Positions 36,640 to 46,700 of a stretch of 60,000 nucleotides of DNA are shown one piece after another. The stretch lies in assembly GCF_963678635.1 (NCBI RefSeq), contig NC_087066.1, forward strand, positions 23,407,996 through 23,467,995, given 5' to 3'. The first letter of the stretch is position 1. The number at the start of each line of letters is the position of its first letter. This DNA is from Symsagittifera roscoffensis (taxonomy: Eukaryota > Xenacoelomorpha > Acoela > Convolutidae). Below the pieces are notes generated by a model. That model had not been told where the DNA came from. It did not search any database and saw only the letters and a program-made list of their open reading frames with translations. Both the position numbers and the translations under genes were made by a program.

Positions 36640-37964
36640 ATTTTTGCGCCAGTCACTCATATTTGGAAGTTTGACATTGAGCTGAACGTTCAGTCTTCAT
36701 TTAGGGGAGAAAGGTAATATTTTAAAATTCGAATTGAAATTGTCATGCTCAAGTTTCTCGCGACAACTAAAAAGGCAAAAAGAAATGAACCAGAAGTATC
36801 GAGTAATAATCGCGGGAAAGTAGCTGAAAATTGATGGAAAAAAATTGCTGTTCGCAATTTTATTAAAAATCAAACGAGAGTAGAGCTGTCTTGTTCCTGG
36901 CAGAGAATTAGGAGCGACGAAGAACAGATAGAAGGCGCGTTGGAGTGGGCCAGAGCGAACCCTGAGTGGAAAGGTGGACAGCTGAAGCTGCCCAATGGTT
37001 CAGACAGGAAACTTATCGCTTGGATTAAAACTTATTCCTTTCAAACTTCTTCAGTTATACTTAAATACCCTAAATCAATTCTAAAGTTGCTCTACATTTA
37101 GTTACTTCTTTATATTAGGTAGGCAGAAGATCAAAAGTATCAGAGTAACCGAGTTTACAGTCAGGAGTCCCGTCATCACGTATTCCAGTCAAAATCCTTG
37201 GAACTTTCTAGATATGGAAATGATAATGATAAAAACAGATGACAAGTGTTTAATTCCTTTTCAATTAAAATCGATTCGGGTTACATTTTTTAGTTACTCG
37301 ATTCCAGAGGTCGTGTTGATATGTAAGTGCCCACTTTAAATTTCTTGAGTGTGTTTTATGATACGTTTTTGCTAGAGCAGAGCCTGGAAAAAGGTTCAAC
37401 GGACTTTCACTCGAGAGGTTTAGCACCCATCGCGCTTAGAAAAATTTTCGGTTTAAGTGGGGGGCTAGATAGGGGGGAGGTTAGCAGGGGTTGGTTAAGA
37501 TAGAGGTTGTTAGTTAAAAATTGTAAAAAGGGGGCTTTCTTACAGGAATTTATAATCGATATCGTCGATTTAGTTACATTGGAACAACCTAGTTGCAGAC
37601 TCACAACAAGAGTAGCAACGCGATTGTACTCGATAGCAAACTCGAATTAAGGTAGGTAATCTTGCCGGATTGGGTAAGAGGATCGGAAAAAGACAGTTTT
37701 TGGAACCCAAAAGATAAAAACCGCATAAGACCGCTTACAGCGGGGAGGGAAAATGCGTGACAGTCAGGTACCAGACATGTTTTGACATTTTTGACATGGT
37801 TTTGACATTTTTTGAATTTTAGTGAAACAGCAATCATAAAACAAGGTTAAAAACAAGTCCATCTGAAATGGATCAAAGGTCCACTGTCCAATGAAAACTA
37901 ACGGTATACATAATGTTCCGACCCTGTAATTAAAGGCGTATGCATGTTTTAGGTATTTCGAGAC
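36640..37964 (+). repeat. Older, diverged LTR in plus orientation, cut by the giant element
   Basis: Reading on the plus strand, this flank matches the reverse complement of the giant element's LTR in order: GCCAGTCnnTCATATTTGGAAG (about 36,646), CGCGGGAAAGT, ATTGCTnTTCGCAATTT, GAGTAGAGCTGTC and GGAAAGGTGGACAGCT (about 36,970), TTGAGTGTGTTTTATGAT (about 37,345), and CCATCTGAAATGGATCAAA (about 37,859). Between the last two blocks lies about 460 bp (37,372-37,830) that instead matches the leader of the giant element (reverse complement of 58,640-59,070). The giant element then begins at 37,965, so it appears inserted in this older relative. Confidence 0.7.
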
Positions 37965-39230
37965 TGTAACATTCGTCTACTGCAGTCACACATGAGGCTT
38001 AAGAAAAATAGGCCCTATAACCATTGGCTCAAGAGTCAGGGACATTATCTCTTGTGTTTTTGTACCTCAAATCAGTCGGAGCCAAATCGGTTCGCTTGTG
38101 ACATGAGACTACGACCCGTTACAGCTTAAAGGCTACTACTAAAATATCCCCCACTCTAGAATTAGAAACGTCCCCATACTTAGGTCTCTGGATACCCAAA
38201 ATACATGAACGCCGTTAAAAACCGGGTCGGAACAATCCGCTAAGTTACTTTTTATTAGACAGTGGAACTTTGATCCATTTCAGATGGATCAACCTAAAAC
38301 TCGCCTTACCTCAACATAACAATCATAAAACACACTCTAGAAATTTAAATTAGTACTCACATTGTAGCACGCTCAAGAACCAGGAAGTAAATAAGTCGGT
38401 GAGCAACTCAGGAATCAATAAAGTAACTAAAGTGAGTTTAATGTTAGTCAGTTTTAATAACAAGAACAAGTTTTTACTCTAGACTGTAGTTTTATGTGGA
38501 CCATTGGGACACTCAAGCTGTCCACCTTTCCGTCGAAGGTTCACTCTGGTCCAGTTCGAATAATTGTTCTCTCGGGAATACTCTGTCTTCTATTTCAGAT
38601 AGGACAGCTCTACTCTTGTTCACTATGATGGAAATTGCGAATAGCAATTTCCTACCGATTTTTCTTGCAACTTTCCCGCGTTTTTCACTCGAACGTTCTG
38701 ACTTCTCTTTTCTGATTTTCATTTATCGCGAGAAAATCGTGCATGACATGCTCCATTCGAATTTTTGAAAAATTAAATTTCTCTCCAAAATCAAGTAATT
38801 TTTGCTTCTCTCAAGGTCAAAACTTCCAAATATGACCGACTGGCACATACTCCCCGGACTCGAGATCGATGTCCTCATCGCGTGCCGTCGTCTACCAGTG
38901 AGTCCCAGAAAACCGAGTGTTGCTCAAGATACAGTGCCAGTGGTCATTTACAGAAGTTTGCAGCAGACTTAAGCTTATCTACACCCCAAAAATTCACGGC
39001 CATGTAAAATTTTCACACTATCGCTAAACAGCAATCAAAATCTGCACACACCTGCACCCTTGAATTCTCGCTTTTTAAGCCAATCATTTAAAACTTCTTT
39101 TGTCCCATTCAATCAGGAAATTGTCATGCAGTATTTCCATTTATATAGTAAATATAGTATATTAATAACAATATTTGTTTGGTTAAAATTTCTTTTTCGT
39201 GAATCCAGGTTTCACCCGGATCCACACTCA
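37965..39230 (-). repeat. 3' LTR of the giant element
   Basis: The left boundary TGTAACATTCG is fixed by the start of identity with the right LTR (59,884). The right boundary is inferred from the CA end (CACACTCA) directly followed by a polypyrimidine run, which is the polypurine tract on the sense strand. In sense direction the LTR reads TGAGTGTGGATCC to CGAATGTTACA, the TG...CA rule. No protein-coding content is expected; ORFs such as plus 38,496-38,768 are by-products. Confidence 0.75.
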
Positions 39231-39232
39231 AG

Positions 39233-39247
39233 CCCCCTTTCCCTCTC
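39233..39247 (-). promoter_or_regulatory. Polypurine tract, plus-strand primer site
   Basis: On the sense (minus) strand GAGAGGGAAAGGGGG is followed by CT and then the LTR start TGAGTG. It lies 30 bp past the last ORF stop (39,277). Such a tract just upstream of the 3' LTR primes second-strand synthesis in LTR elements. Confidence 0.7.
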
Positions 39248-39276
39248 AAGACTCAAGATCCATTCGAGCCATCCGT

Positions 39277-40200
39277 TCATCTCGCACTCTTCGCCTTAGA
39301 GGTGCCGTCTCCTGAAGTACTGGATACGGCAAACTGTCTCAACAGTTCTTCTTCATCATCGGAGCTAATCACGATCTCCTCCCAAGCCTTCAGCTGTTCA
39401 TATGATCGCATCCATTCTCTTTGCTCCTGCAACCTCTTCGCCTGGTTGGGTAGTGCTTTCACCCTAGATTCCCGGTTCAAACAAAAGGAATTGTGCAGGC
39501 TCAAGCTCACGTTCTTCGCCAAGTCCTCCTCTAGTATTGATTCCCTCGCTTTGGTGTTATCTCTAGACATCTTACCCACTCTCTTCCATCCTGTCGTGAT
39601 CGCATTTCGATGGGTTAACAGGGGTCTTTTGAAAGCCTCCGGCCCAATCTCGGCCTGGAACTGTCGATTTTCCTTTTGATGCCTTCTCATGTGATTTTTC
39701 GTTGTCACGTACAACCAAGATGTCAGCGTCGCCCGAAACCATGGAAAGTACCTCAAACGGCTCCATACGTTTCTGACTTCCGTTGGTATGGCGAATACTT
39801 TGCACGCAGTCTCAAACAACTCGAGTCTCCTGCTGTAGTCTATTGCATATATTGATTCAGCCGTTGGCGTCGTCGCTTCCCGATACTTCATTATATTCTC
39901 ATCTATCCATCTCAGAGCCAGCATCGTACTCACTACTAAGAGCGTCACCTTCTGCCGGTGATCCGGTAGCCCGATCGACCGAATTTCTTCTATATCCCAC
40001 ACCAGGCAAAGGTTCTTGTGATCTGGATACCACACCGTTTGTGCCAGACAGTGGCATGGGCACTCTCCATGGGTGATCTCAATGCTCCTGAGGTTACGCT
40101 CTCCCGAGGCTTCCAAGAGAGGCTCAAGTTCCATCATTTTCTCATGCATCGTGTCGTTCTCTCCTATGTTTGGAGTACCCCCCACAGGCTTTCCGATCAC
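39277..40200 (-). CDS. ORF5 C-terminal segment of the giant element, unknown function
   Basis: An open stretch of 307 codons in the same frame as the 1032-codon segment upstream, separated from it by one TGA (40,207-40,209) and two sense codons. No ATG is near its start; the first in-frame ATG is at 40,147-40,149. It is therefore best read as the end of ORF5 behind a premature stop, not as its own gene. Visible features are a Cys/His cluster, HGECPCHC, a Trp-rich middle (WFRATLTSWLY), a basic stretch and an acidic SSDDEEELL near the end. I recognise no family. It stops 30 bp before the polypurine tract, the usual place for the last ORF of an LTR element. Confidence 0.7.
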   Translation of the reverse strand: MIGKPVGGTPNIGENDTMHEKMMELEPLLEASGERNLRSIEITHGECPCHCLAQTVWYPDHKNLCLVWDIEEIRSIGLPDHRQKVTLLVVSTMLALRWIDENIMKYREATTPTAESIYAIDYSRRLELFETACKVFAIPTEVRNVWSRLRYFPWFRATLTSWLYVTTKNHMRRHQKENRQFQAEIGPEAFKRPLLTHRNAITTGWKRVGKMSRDNTKARESILEEDLAKNVSLSLHNSFCLNRESRVKALPNQAKRLQEQREWMRSYEQLKAWEEIVISSDDEEELLRQFAVSSTSGDGTSKAKSAR

Positions 40201-40206
40201 GTTTTG

Positions 40207-43200
40207 TCACTCGTGATCGCTTGTGTTCTCACTTTCCAACTTCAAAAGCTCTTCTCCCCAGATTTCACTCAAGTCATCTCTCAACTCCTTCGGTACTGCC
40301 CCTTTGATTTTCCTCAACAATTTGTGCAAGTGATGCGATACCCGAGCCAGCCTCACGCACTTGGGCACTGAAAATGCCTTGTCCACCAATATTCTCTGAC
40401 TGGATGCTTCCACCATCGCCATGTGCAGTGGGTAGTGGCTTCCGCACAAATTGGCCATCATTGACCCTATCAGGGATTTTGCGTTCAATGGCAGGCCATA
40501 AGCTTCGCTCATGGGAAACCCCATTTCTGCTTCGAGACCAACCTTCCAGCTCCGGATATGTTTTTGAGTCACCTGCAACACTCCCGGCCATGATTCCACG
40601 CTCAACGCCGTCACCAAATGATGCTCAGACTCTAGCCTCTCCAGTGACTGCAGACTACACATTCTCGAGAAGAATCCGAGAGCTGTCGCTATGTTCACCG
40701 TAGTTCTCGCGTAACACTCCGCCACTATTTGTACTTCACTTTTCTCCCTTTCCGTGATGTCTTCAAACCAAGTAATCAGATCTTCTTTTTGAAAGGACAA
40801 TATCCTGACACATGATCGTCCATCGCAAGTGTGCTCTCCACTCCCACACGTAGAATCCAGACAGCTACCCGGTTCCATCTTCTTTGCTGACTCGAGATTG
40901 TTCGTCTTTTCGCTTGACTCCTTCAGCTGAGGTAAGATCAGTTTGTGCACCACACTTAACTTCGCCAAATCTTCGTCTTCCGTAGGAGCTAACCTCACCC
41001 TTTCGGTGGTCTCCTCGATCAGACTCGCATGGGGATGTGGGCACCAGGAGGGTCTTAGTAGCTTCCATACCACTCCCAAGTTCGTGATCAGCAAGCCATT
41101 GCCATCACCCATGTTCACTTCAACTCTCTTGTTCGAGCGCGGTATGCTCAACACCTCCGGTGTTTTCTCAAGAATCAGGCCCAGGCTCGGCCTCTCTTTT
41201 TCCACCGCGTCTATTTCCATTATTCTTTCTGTCCAAAACTTCAGCAGCTCCGCTACCTCGTGGTTTCTGTGAGCGCCTCCAGTTTCTGAGTCTAAGAAGG
41301 GGTTGTAGGCTATTCCCATCACTCCTGACACGTATTGGTATTCCCCCTTCTCGCTGGGTCTCGAGTACTGCTCTGACGAGGCCAGGTTACGGTGAACATC
41401 ATGTTCTTCTTCGAACTTCTTGTTAGAAAACCTCCGCACCTCATCTAGCTTTCTGTGGTTCTCTAGGGATAGTCTGGAACCATCTTCCTTTTCTATTCCA
41501 GTACTCTGATACACGTTTAAGATGATCGTTGAGACTCTTTTTTCCGCGGTTTTACTTCCGCTTGCTCTTTGGTGGCACGCCAAGATGGTGCTGTCAGACA
41601 TCATTGACATTATCCATCTCAAGAAACATGCGGCATCCTTCCTCCTAGCCAGGCTCAAGCCTGAATTGTCCCTGGCCACGTGTTGCATCAGTGCTTGATA
41701 CACATCTAGCTTCTTGCCTCCCAACTTTAGCCTGTCATATGAGGTCAATGTCTCTAACTCTATTCCCACCAGACTCCAGGTGAACATCAATTGTCCTGCG
41801 GTTCTAACGAAGGGATTCGCCATCAATGGCGGTGCTGATGAGGGTGTCCTCATTGCCTCTTCAAAATGATCTTTCAACAAGTTCTGCCAGGACCTCTTCA
41901 GCTGATTCGCCATCTCTATTTTATTAATCTCGGCCTTTTGCTGGGTGGCCCAATTGCGTCGCTTGCGAGCTAATCCACTGTCCAACTTCTTCAAGCAGTC
42001 CTCCGTTTCCTTCAATGTCTCGAGGGCCACCCACCACGTCCGAGAGGTGTTTCTCGTCTTGTTTTTCTCCAATGGATCACTCGTCACTTGCTTGCCCGTG
42101 GCCTGGTGTGCCTTCGAGATCCATCCTTTGCCGACATCCACTTCCCATGTCTGTCCGTTCGTTGAACCTCTCTTTACGTTTATCTTCTGGGGCATGAAGT
42201 CTTCCTCCGATGTCGAACTGGTGGAAGCCTCTATTTCCTTCTCTACTTCGAGTGGTCTTCTGAGCTCCGAGCTGCTCTTGTATGCCGCCGTCTTGCATCG
42301 AGCCAAAACCATGGGCGCCGTCTCTCTCAAGCTTTCTTCCGAAACAGCATCCACTGAAGGACTACCCAATCCCTCCACTTCTCTCTTCCTCTTGCGAGTC
42401 TTCCCACCTTTGCTTGAGGGTGTTGTGGCTATCATCACTGATTCGATCTCTCTGTCTACCTCCAGTCCTTCCAACTCTTGCCTCCCCCCTGCTCGAGCCT
42501 TAAGGATATTAGTACTTTTAATCATATTACTAGTCCCAACCTTATCCCTTTTTATATCATCCATTATTTTATCTACAGTTTTTTGTTTCAGAGTAGAGCT
42601 GTCCTCACATTTTTCTTCTCTAGTCTTCGATCGTGAATTCCTCAGCTCTACCAGCTTGCTCAGCAGCTCTTTTCTCGCCTTCTCATCCAGGCCCGTTCCT
42701 ATCAGAAGCGGTTCTCCAAATCTTACGACTGTGTCCCATAGTTCCTCCTTGAACTTGTCCAGCGTCGTCTCGCTGCCCACTTCTTGATTGAATTCTTCCA
42801 AGAACTCCTGCCAAGCATCGTTCTTCAGAGACCCCAGGAATATGTCCCTGTTCCCTTCGAAAGTGTTCCTTTCCCTTTCCTCCGAGCTCAAGAGTATCAT
42901 CCCCATATTGAAGGTCTCATTTGCCAATGGCAATTCCAGATTCTTCCGGGGGGACGGATTCAGAGGTGGGGTGGCAGTATCTGCCCAATTCTCCTCGCTC
43001 AAGTCTTTCAACAGCTCTTGAGTGGTGAGCTCCTCCCCTGATGGCCCTGGTTCAGGCGTATTCCCCACTTCCATGTCTTCACCGGCTTCACTGAGAGTTT
43101 CATCCATACTCTCTTCTTCTGATTCATGTCTCCTTCTCTCGAGAATTTTCTTAAATCGGTCCTCGACGGGTCCACTCCTCTTGTCTCCAGGCGTGTCCAT

Positions 43201-43305
43201 TGACAGTGGTGATGGTGTCGTAGGGTCCAATTTCTTGTACTCCGTCAGGGCTACGTGCAGTTGACCTGCTGCATCTAGTTCTTTTCCCTCCTGTCTCACT
43301 TCCAC
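40207..43305 (-). CDS. ORF5 central segment of the giant element, unknown function
   Basis: 1032 open codons without a nearby ATG; the first in-frame ATG is about 35 codons in. It lies in the same frame as the 132-codon segment before it, from which a single TAG (43,330-43,332) and eight sense codons divide it. The N-terminal third is acidic and low-complexity with a basic KTRKRKREVEG cluster that could be a nuclear signal. The middle and C-terminal parts look folded, with conserved-looking Trp and Cys, including CGSGEHTCDGRSC. No retroviral envelope features are visible: no signal peptide, no obvious fusion peptide and no terminal transmembrane helix. I do not recognise the family. Confidence 0.75.
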   Translation of the reverse strand: MEVRQEGKELDAAGQLHVALTEYKKLDPTTPSPLSMDTPGDKRSGPVEDRFKKILERRRHESEEESMDETLSEAGEDMEVGNTPEPGPSGEELTTQELLKDLSEENWADTATPPLNPSPRKNLELPLANETFNMGMILLSSEERERNTFEGNRDIFLGSLKNDAWQEFLEEFNQEVGSETTLDKFKEELWDTVVRFGEPLLIGTGLDEKARKELLSKLVELRNSRSKTREEKCEDSSTLKQKTVDKIMDDIKRDKVGTSNMIKSTNILKARAGGRQELEGLEVDREIESVMIATTPSSKGGKTRKRKREVEGLGSPSVDAVSEESLRETAPMVLARCKTAAYKSSSELRRPLEVEKEIEASTSSTSEEDFMPQKINVKRGSTNGQTWEVDVGKGWISKAHQATGKQVTSDPLEKNKTRNTSRTWWVALETLKETEDCLKKLDSGLARKRRNWATQQKAEINKIEMANQLKRSWQNLLKDHFEEAMRTPSSAPPLMANPFVRTAGQLMFTWSLVGIELETLTSYDRLKLGGKKLDVYQALMQHVARDNSGLSLARRKDAACFLRWIMSMMSDSTILACHQRASGSKTAEKRVSTIILNVYQSTGIEKEDGSRLSLENHRKLDEVRRFSNKKFEEEHDVHRNLASSEQYSRPSEKGEYQYVSGVMGIAYNPFLDSETGGAHRNHEVAELLKFWTERIMEIDAVEKERPSLGLILEKTPEVLSIPRSNKRVEVNMGDGNGLLITNLGVVWKLLRPSWCPHPHASLIEETTERVRLAPTEDEDLAKLSVVHKLILPQLKESSEKTNNLESAKKMEPGSCLDSTCGSGEHTCDGRSCVRILSFQKEDLITWFEDITEREKSEVQIVAECYARTTVNIATALGFFSRMCSLQSLERLESEHHLVTALSVESWPGVLQVTQKHIRSWKVGLEAEMGFPMSEAYGLPLNAKSLIGSMMANLCGSHYPLHMAMVEASSQRILVDKAFSVPKCVRLARVSHHLHKLLRKIKGAVPKELRDDLSEIWGEELLKLESENTSDHE

Positions 43306-43329
43306 CTGTTCTAAGCCATAGCGTGCCCT

Positions 43330-43728
43330 CTATTTTCTCGTTGCAAATTTCATGTCGTCCACCAATGCGACGTGCCCCTCCATCACGATCATCCTGCCAT
43401 CATCCCATATGGGTAGCATGTTCTCAAGTCCCTCCTGCTCAAGAGCTCTCAAGACCTTTCGCACCTCATATCCGGGGGGCTGCGAACCTCTCATCTTTTT
43501 CGCTCGCGTCGTCCACGAATTTACCTTCGCTTCGCTAGCATGGAAGTAGACCGCCGCCGTGTAGCCGATGAACAGGGGGTCCCAGCCATCAGTGAAATCC
43601 TTCTGCATTTCCTCCGTCGTCATCCTCGCCATTATGGAGGGAACTACCAAGGGACTGTTCATTCCTAAGGTCATCCTCCTGACTATTGGGAACTCAGGCA
43701 TGGTGGCTGGGAGGATTTCTTTCTCCAT
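43330..43728 (-). CDS. ORF5 N-terminal segment of the giant element, starts in a TGATG overlap
   Basis: The ATG (43,726-43,728) shares its A with the TGA that ends the 1204-codon ORF, forming TGATG, so this start is probably used by reinitiation after termination. The open stretch runs 132 codons to a TAG at 43,330-43,332, and the same frame then continues open for more than 1,000 codons. This suggests that the TAG is a lesion in one long ORF, or less likely a readthrough site. The segment holds no known domain. It begins MEKEILPATMPEF and has a Trp/Tyr-rich middle. Confidence 0.7.
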   Translation of the reverse strand: MEKEILPATMPEFPIVRRMTLGMNSPLVVPSIMARMTTEEMQKDFTDGWDPLFIGYTAAVYFHASEAKVNSWTTRAKKMRGSQPPGYEVRKVLRALEQEGLENMLPIWDDGRMIVMEGHVALVDDMKFATRK

Positions 43729-46700
43729 CAGGTCTCCAGCTCCCTCTTCACCAGTGCGAAGCACTCCTTCCAGGCAGGAATTCTCAAGATTTCTCGTCCG
43801 TCTGCTGTCAATGGGTTCAAGTTCCAGAATTTGGGATACATTTCGATGGGACCCTCTCGCTTGCCTCCCATTCTACATTGCATTTGCCCCCTGAAGTTGT
43901 ACACTATTAGCTCGGCATCTTTCACCTTTCCAAAGAGTACCGTGTTGCTCATTCGCCCTCTGAGCACCTCCTGCTGACACCAATTTAACGCCGTCCCATC
44001 CAGTATACTGATAAGACTCAAGTGCGTTACAGAGTGACGATACGTTGTCACCAGGGGGTCTGGGAACGTGTACGTCTTTGCTGGACCATAAATGCAGGTC
44101 ACCACCTCCTCTAGGCCCCGGATTATCCCCATTGGGTCCGACCTCATTGCCAGGCATAGGTCCGTCAGCAGAGGCATCCCTCTATTCGTTTTCTTCCATT
44201 CTTCTCTCGAGGTTGGATTCTCATCTTCACCCGTCATGTGCCGATTCTGCATCATGAGGTATTGAACTAGCAACGTCTTCAACCCTGCGGCACACTTGTA
44301 GAAGCTGGTTTCAATGCTCGTGTGGACTCTCCCCATAGACAGAGGCTCTCCATATTCCATTAATCGATGAAACGACACCAATTCCCCATGGGTCAAGAGT
44401 ACTAGTGCCAGGTACCCATCAACTCGAAGTGTCTCCACTCCTCGACTAAACATGTATGCTGGGCCCATGTTGAACAAGTATCTGGGGTAGACCAAATACA
44501 GGGCCAAGAGCAGGCTGATGGGCATGCCCAGTATCTCCTGCACGAAGGCTCCAAAGATAGTCGCCGTGGTACCGAATATTCCTGCCAAGAATTCCTTCTC
44601 CCAGCAAGGACTCAAGAACTTGAGAATCTCGTAATCCCTCCTAGTCTTCAATTCGCCTTTGGCGTGCTCTCTCCAGTATCCTCCAATCGTCACTTCATTG
44701 GCGGCCGAGACAAATCTAGCCACCGTCATGTCTCTTACCTCGGCCAGCTCCAGTTGCTTCTCTAGGAAGCTCCAGATTTGTTTCACGAGGAGTGGTGCTT
44801 CTTCCCTCGTTTTATTCGTGACGTTCTCCAGCCTTGGTGTCAGGAATGGCCACCAGCCATTCTCTTGAGTCAAGCGATATTTCATCGATTCTAACTGTTT
44901 CTCCGTCTCGACCACATTTCTCCTCTCGTTGCTGGGACCTCTAGACTTGCTGGTGGAATTTGCGACTTTCACCTCCATAAACCGGAACCACAGGCTGGCC
45001 GTCAACTGGTTTATCGCCGTGTGATCGTCCCCGATGACTGGGCTGAACTTAAGTTGTCTGGCAAAGTTCGATATCTCTAGCAAGAGTACCTCATCCAATA
45101 CGATCAGGACATCGGCTAGTCCGTAAAAGCCCCTCAGTGCATGAGATATGTCAGCCCATGCCGCCGCCAATTCTGATTTGCAAAGCCTCAGGTTCGATGG
45201 CTCCAACTCTCGATTGGGGGCTGCCATCAGAATCCGCCATTCATTCCCTTCTGCTATTAGGATCAAGACCGCGTACACGAATTGTAGGGCGGGTGGCATA
45301 TTCGCGTATCCAGGGGATGTGGTAAACACCACCTTCGTCTTAGACCCAAATCTCGAGGCTACGTTCTCTTGTACTTCATTCATCGCCGCAAACAACGCCT
45401 GAATGGCCTCCCATATCTTCCTCGATGTCGGAATCTCATTGCCCTTCAGTTGCTCAAGAAGTCCCATCGCGTGCAGGTGATCATTCATTCCTGCAAACAA
45501 TAGCAGCTCAGGTTCACAGGGCATTTCCGACTTTATTGCCACCACCAGAGTCAACATCTGGTTCAATTCAGCTCCTGGCAAAGAGTATATCAGAGTCTCC
45601 GGCCAGAACAACTTGGGAGACGTTCCTTCGAAGTCCGATCCCGCCACAATGACTACTCTCGCAGCAGCTGGATCTGCTCTATCATAAACTGCCAAGGTTT
45701 TGGCCAGTTGGGTGCTGCCACAGGGCTTCCCGTACCTGGGATCTTCCGCCAATTTCGAGCCTTCGTAAGCGGCATCAGGCAATTCCATTCCCCGCGGATT
45801 GAGTAGCTTGTCTACCACCTTTAACTGTGCCGGGGTTGCCAACCTGATCCTGGCGATGCTAGTTCGGTGCTTGGGAGGTTCTGCTATAAGTCCAGGACTC
45901 CCCAGCAGCTTGAGAGGTCTGTAGTTAATGGGTCCCATGATCGCTTTTGTGGGAATTCCAGTCAGGTCTGTGGTCTCCATCAACTTCGCTCTCGAGAAGT
46001 GCGCCTCATGAGCTTTCAACCAGTCCACGCAATGATGTCTATTCAAATCCTCGTGCGACACTCGTTCGATCCCCAGGGTTTCCGCCAATTCTCGCCTGCA
46101 TTCCAAACTCTCTAGATCCAGTTCTTTCACCTTCTCAGGATATCTCAAGCGAGCGGTCTCCATAGACTTCTTTTCCCTCCTGTCCTCTGCCACTACCACT
46201 GAGGATATCGCCGAGCCTGGAGGTGTTGATGACGTTACCTCCTCAGACTCCATTGGCGTGGCACTCTGCAATCGGGTCTGATTGCTCCTCGAACTGTCTC
46301 TAGTATCAACTCTCGTTCCCAAGCGACCAGCCAAGGCCCTCGAGGCAAGGAATGGTGGGTTCGGAGGTGGTCCTAAAGTGAATTGGGCTGTCTCCAGCAG
46401 ATCCGCCTCTAGCGTGTTTATGTGTTCCTGGAAGACGTCGTTCAGCCACTCCGCTCCCCTTGGCCTATCGAAATGGATTCCATCAATGGAGGTGTCTTCA
46501 GGGAATCCCTTTCTCTCCATACGCTCCGCTACGTCCAACAGTCTGACAGGAAGCACACTCTTTCGGTGTATCTCTCGGATCACCTTGTTCAGGTTCCGCA
46601 CCTTCTCGTTCATCTCGAAGGCGTGCTGATCAAACATCATGTTGTAGGGGACCGTGCATACCGTCAGCAGGATGGGGTCCATCTGGATCCTCAGTTCCTC

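Noticed and set aside
41945-42787. Plus-strand ORF of 280 codons and other plus-strand ORFs within 39-57 kb
   Set aside because: They are antisense shadows of the GC-richer minus-strand retroelement genes, Ser/Leu/Pro-rich and without motifs.
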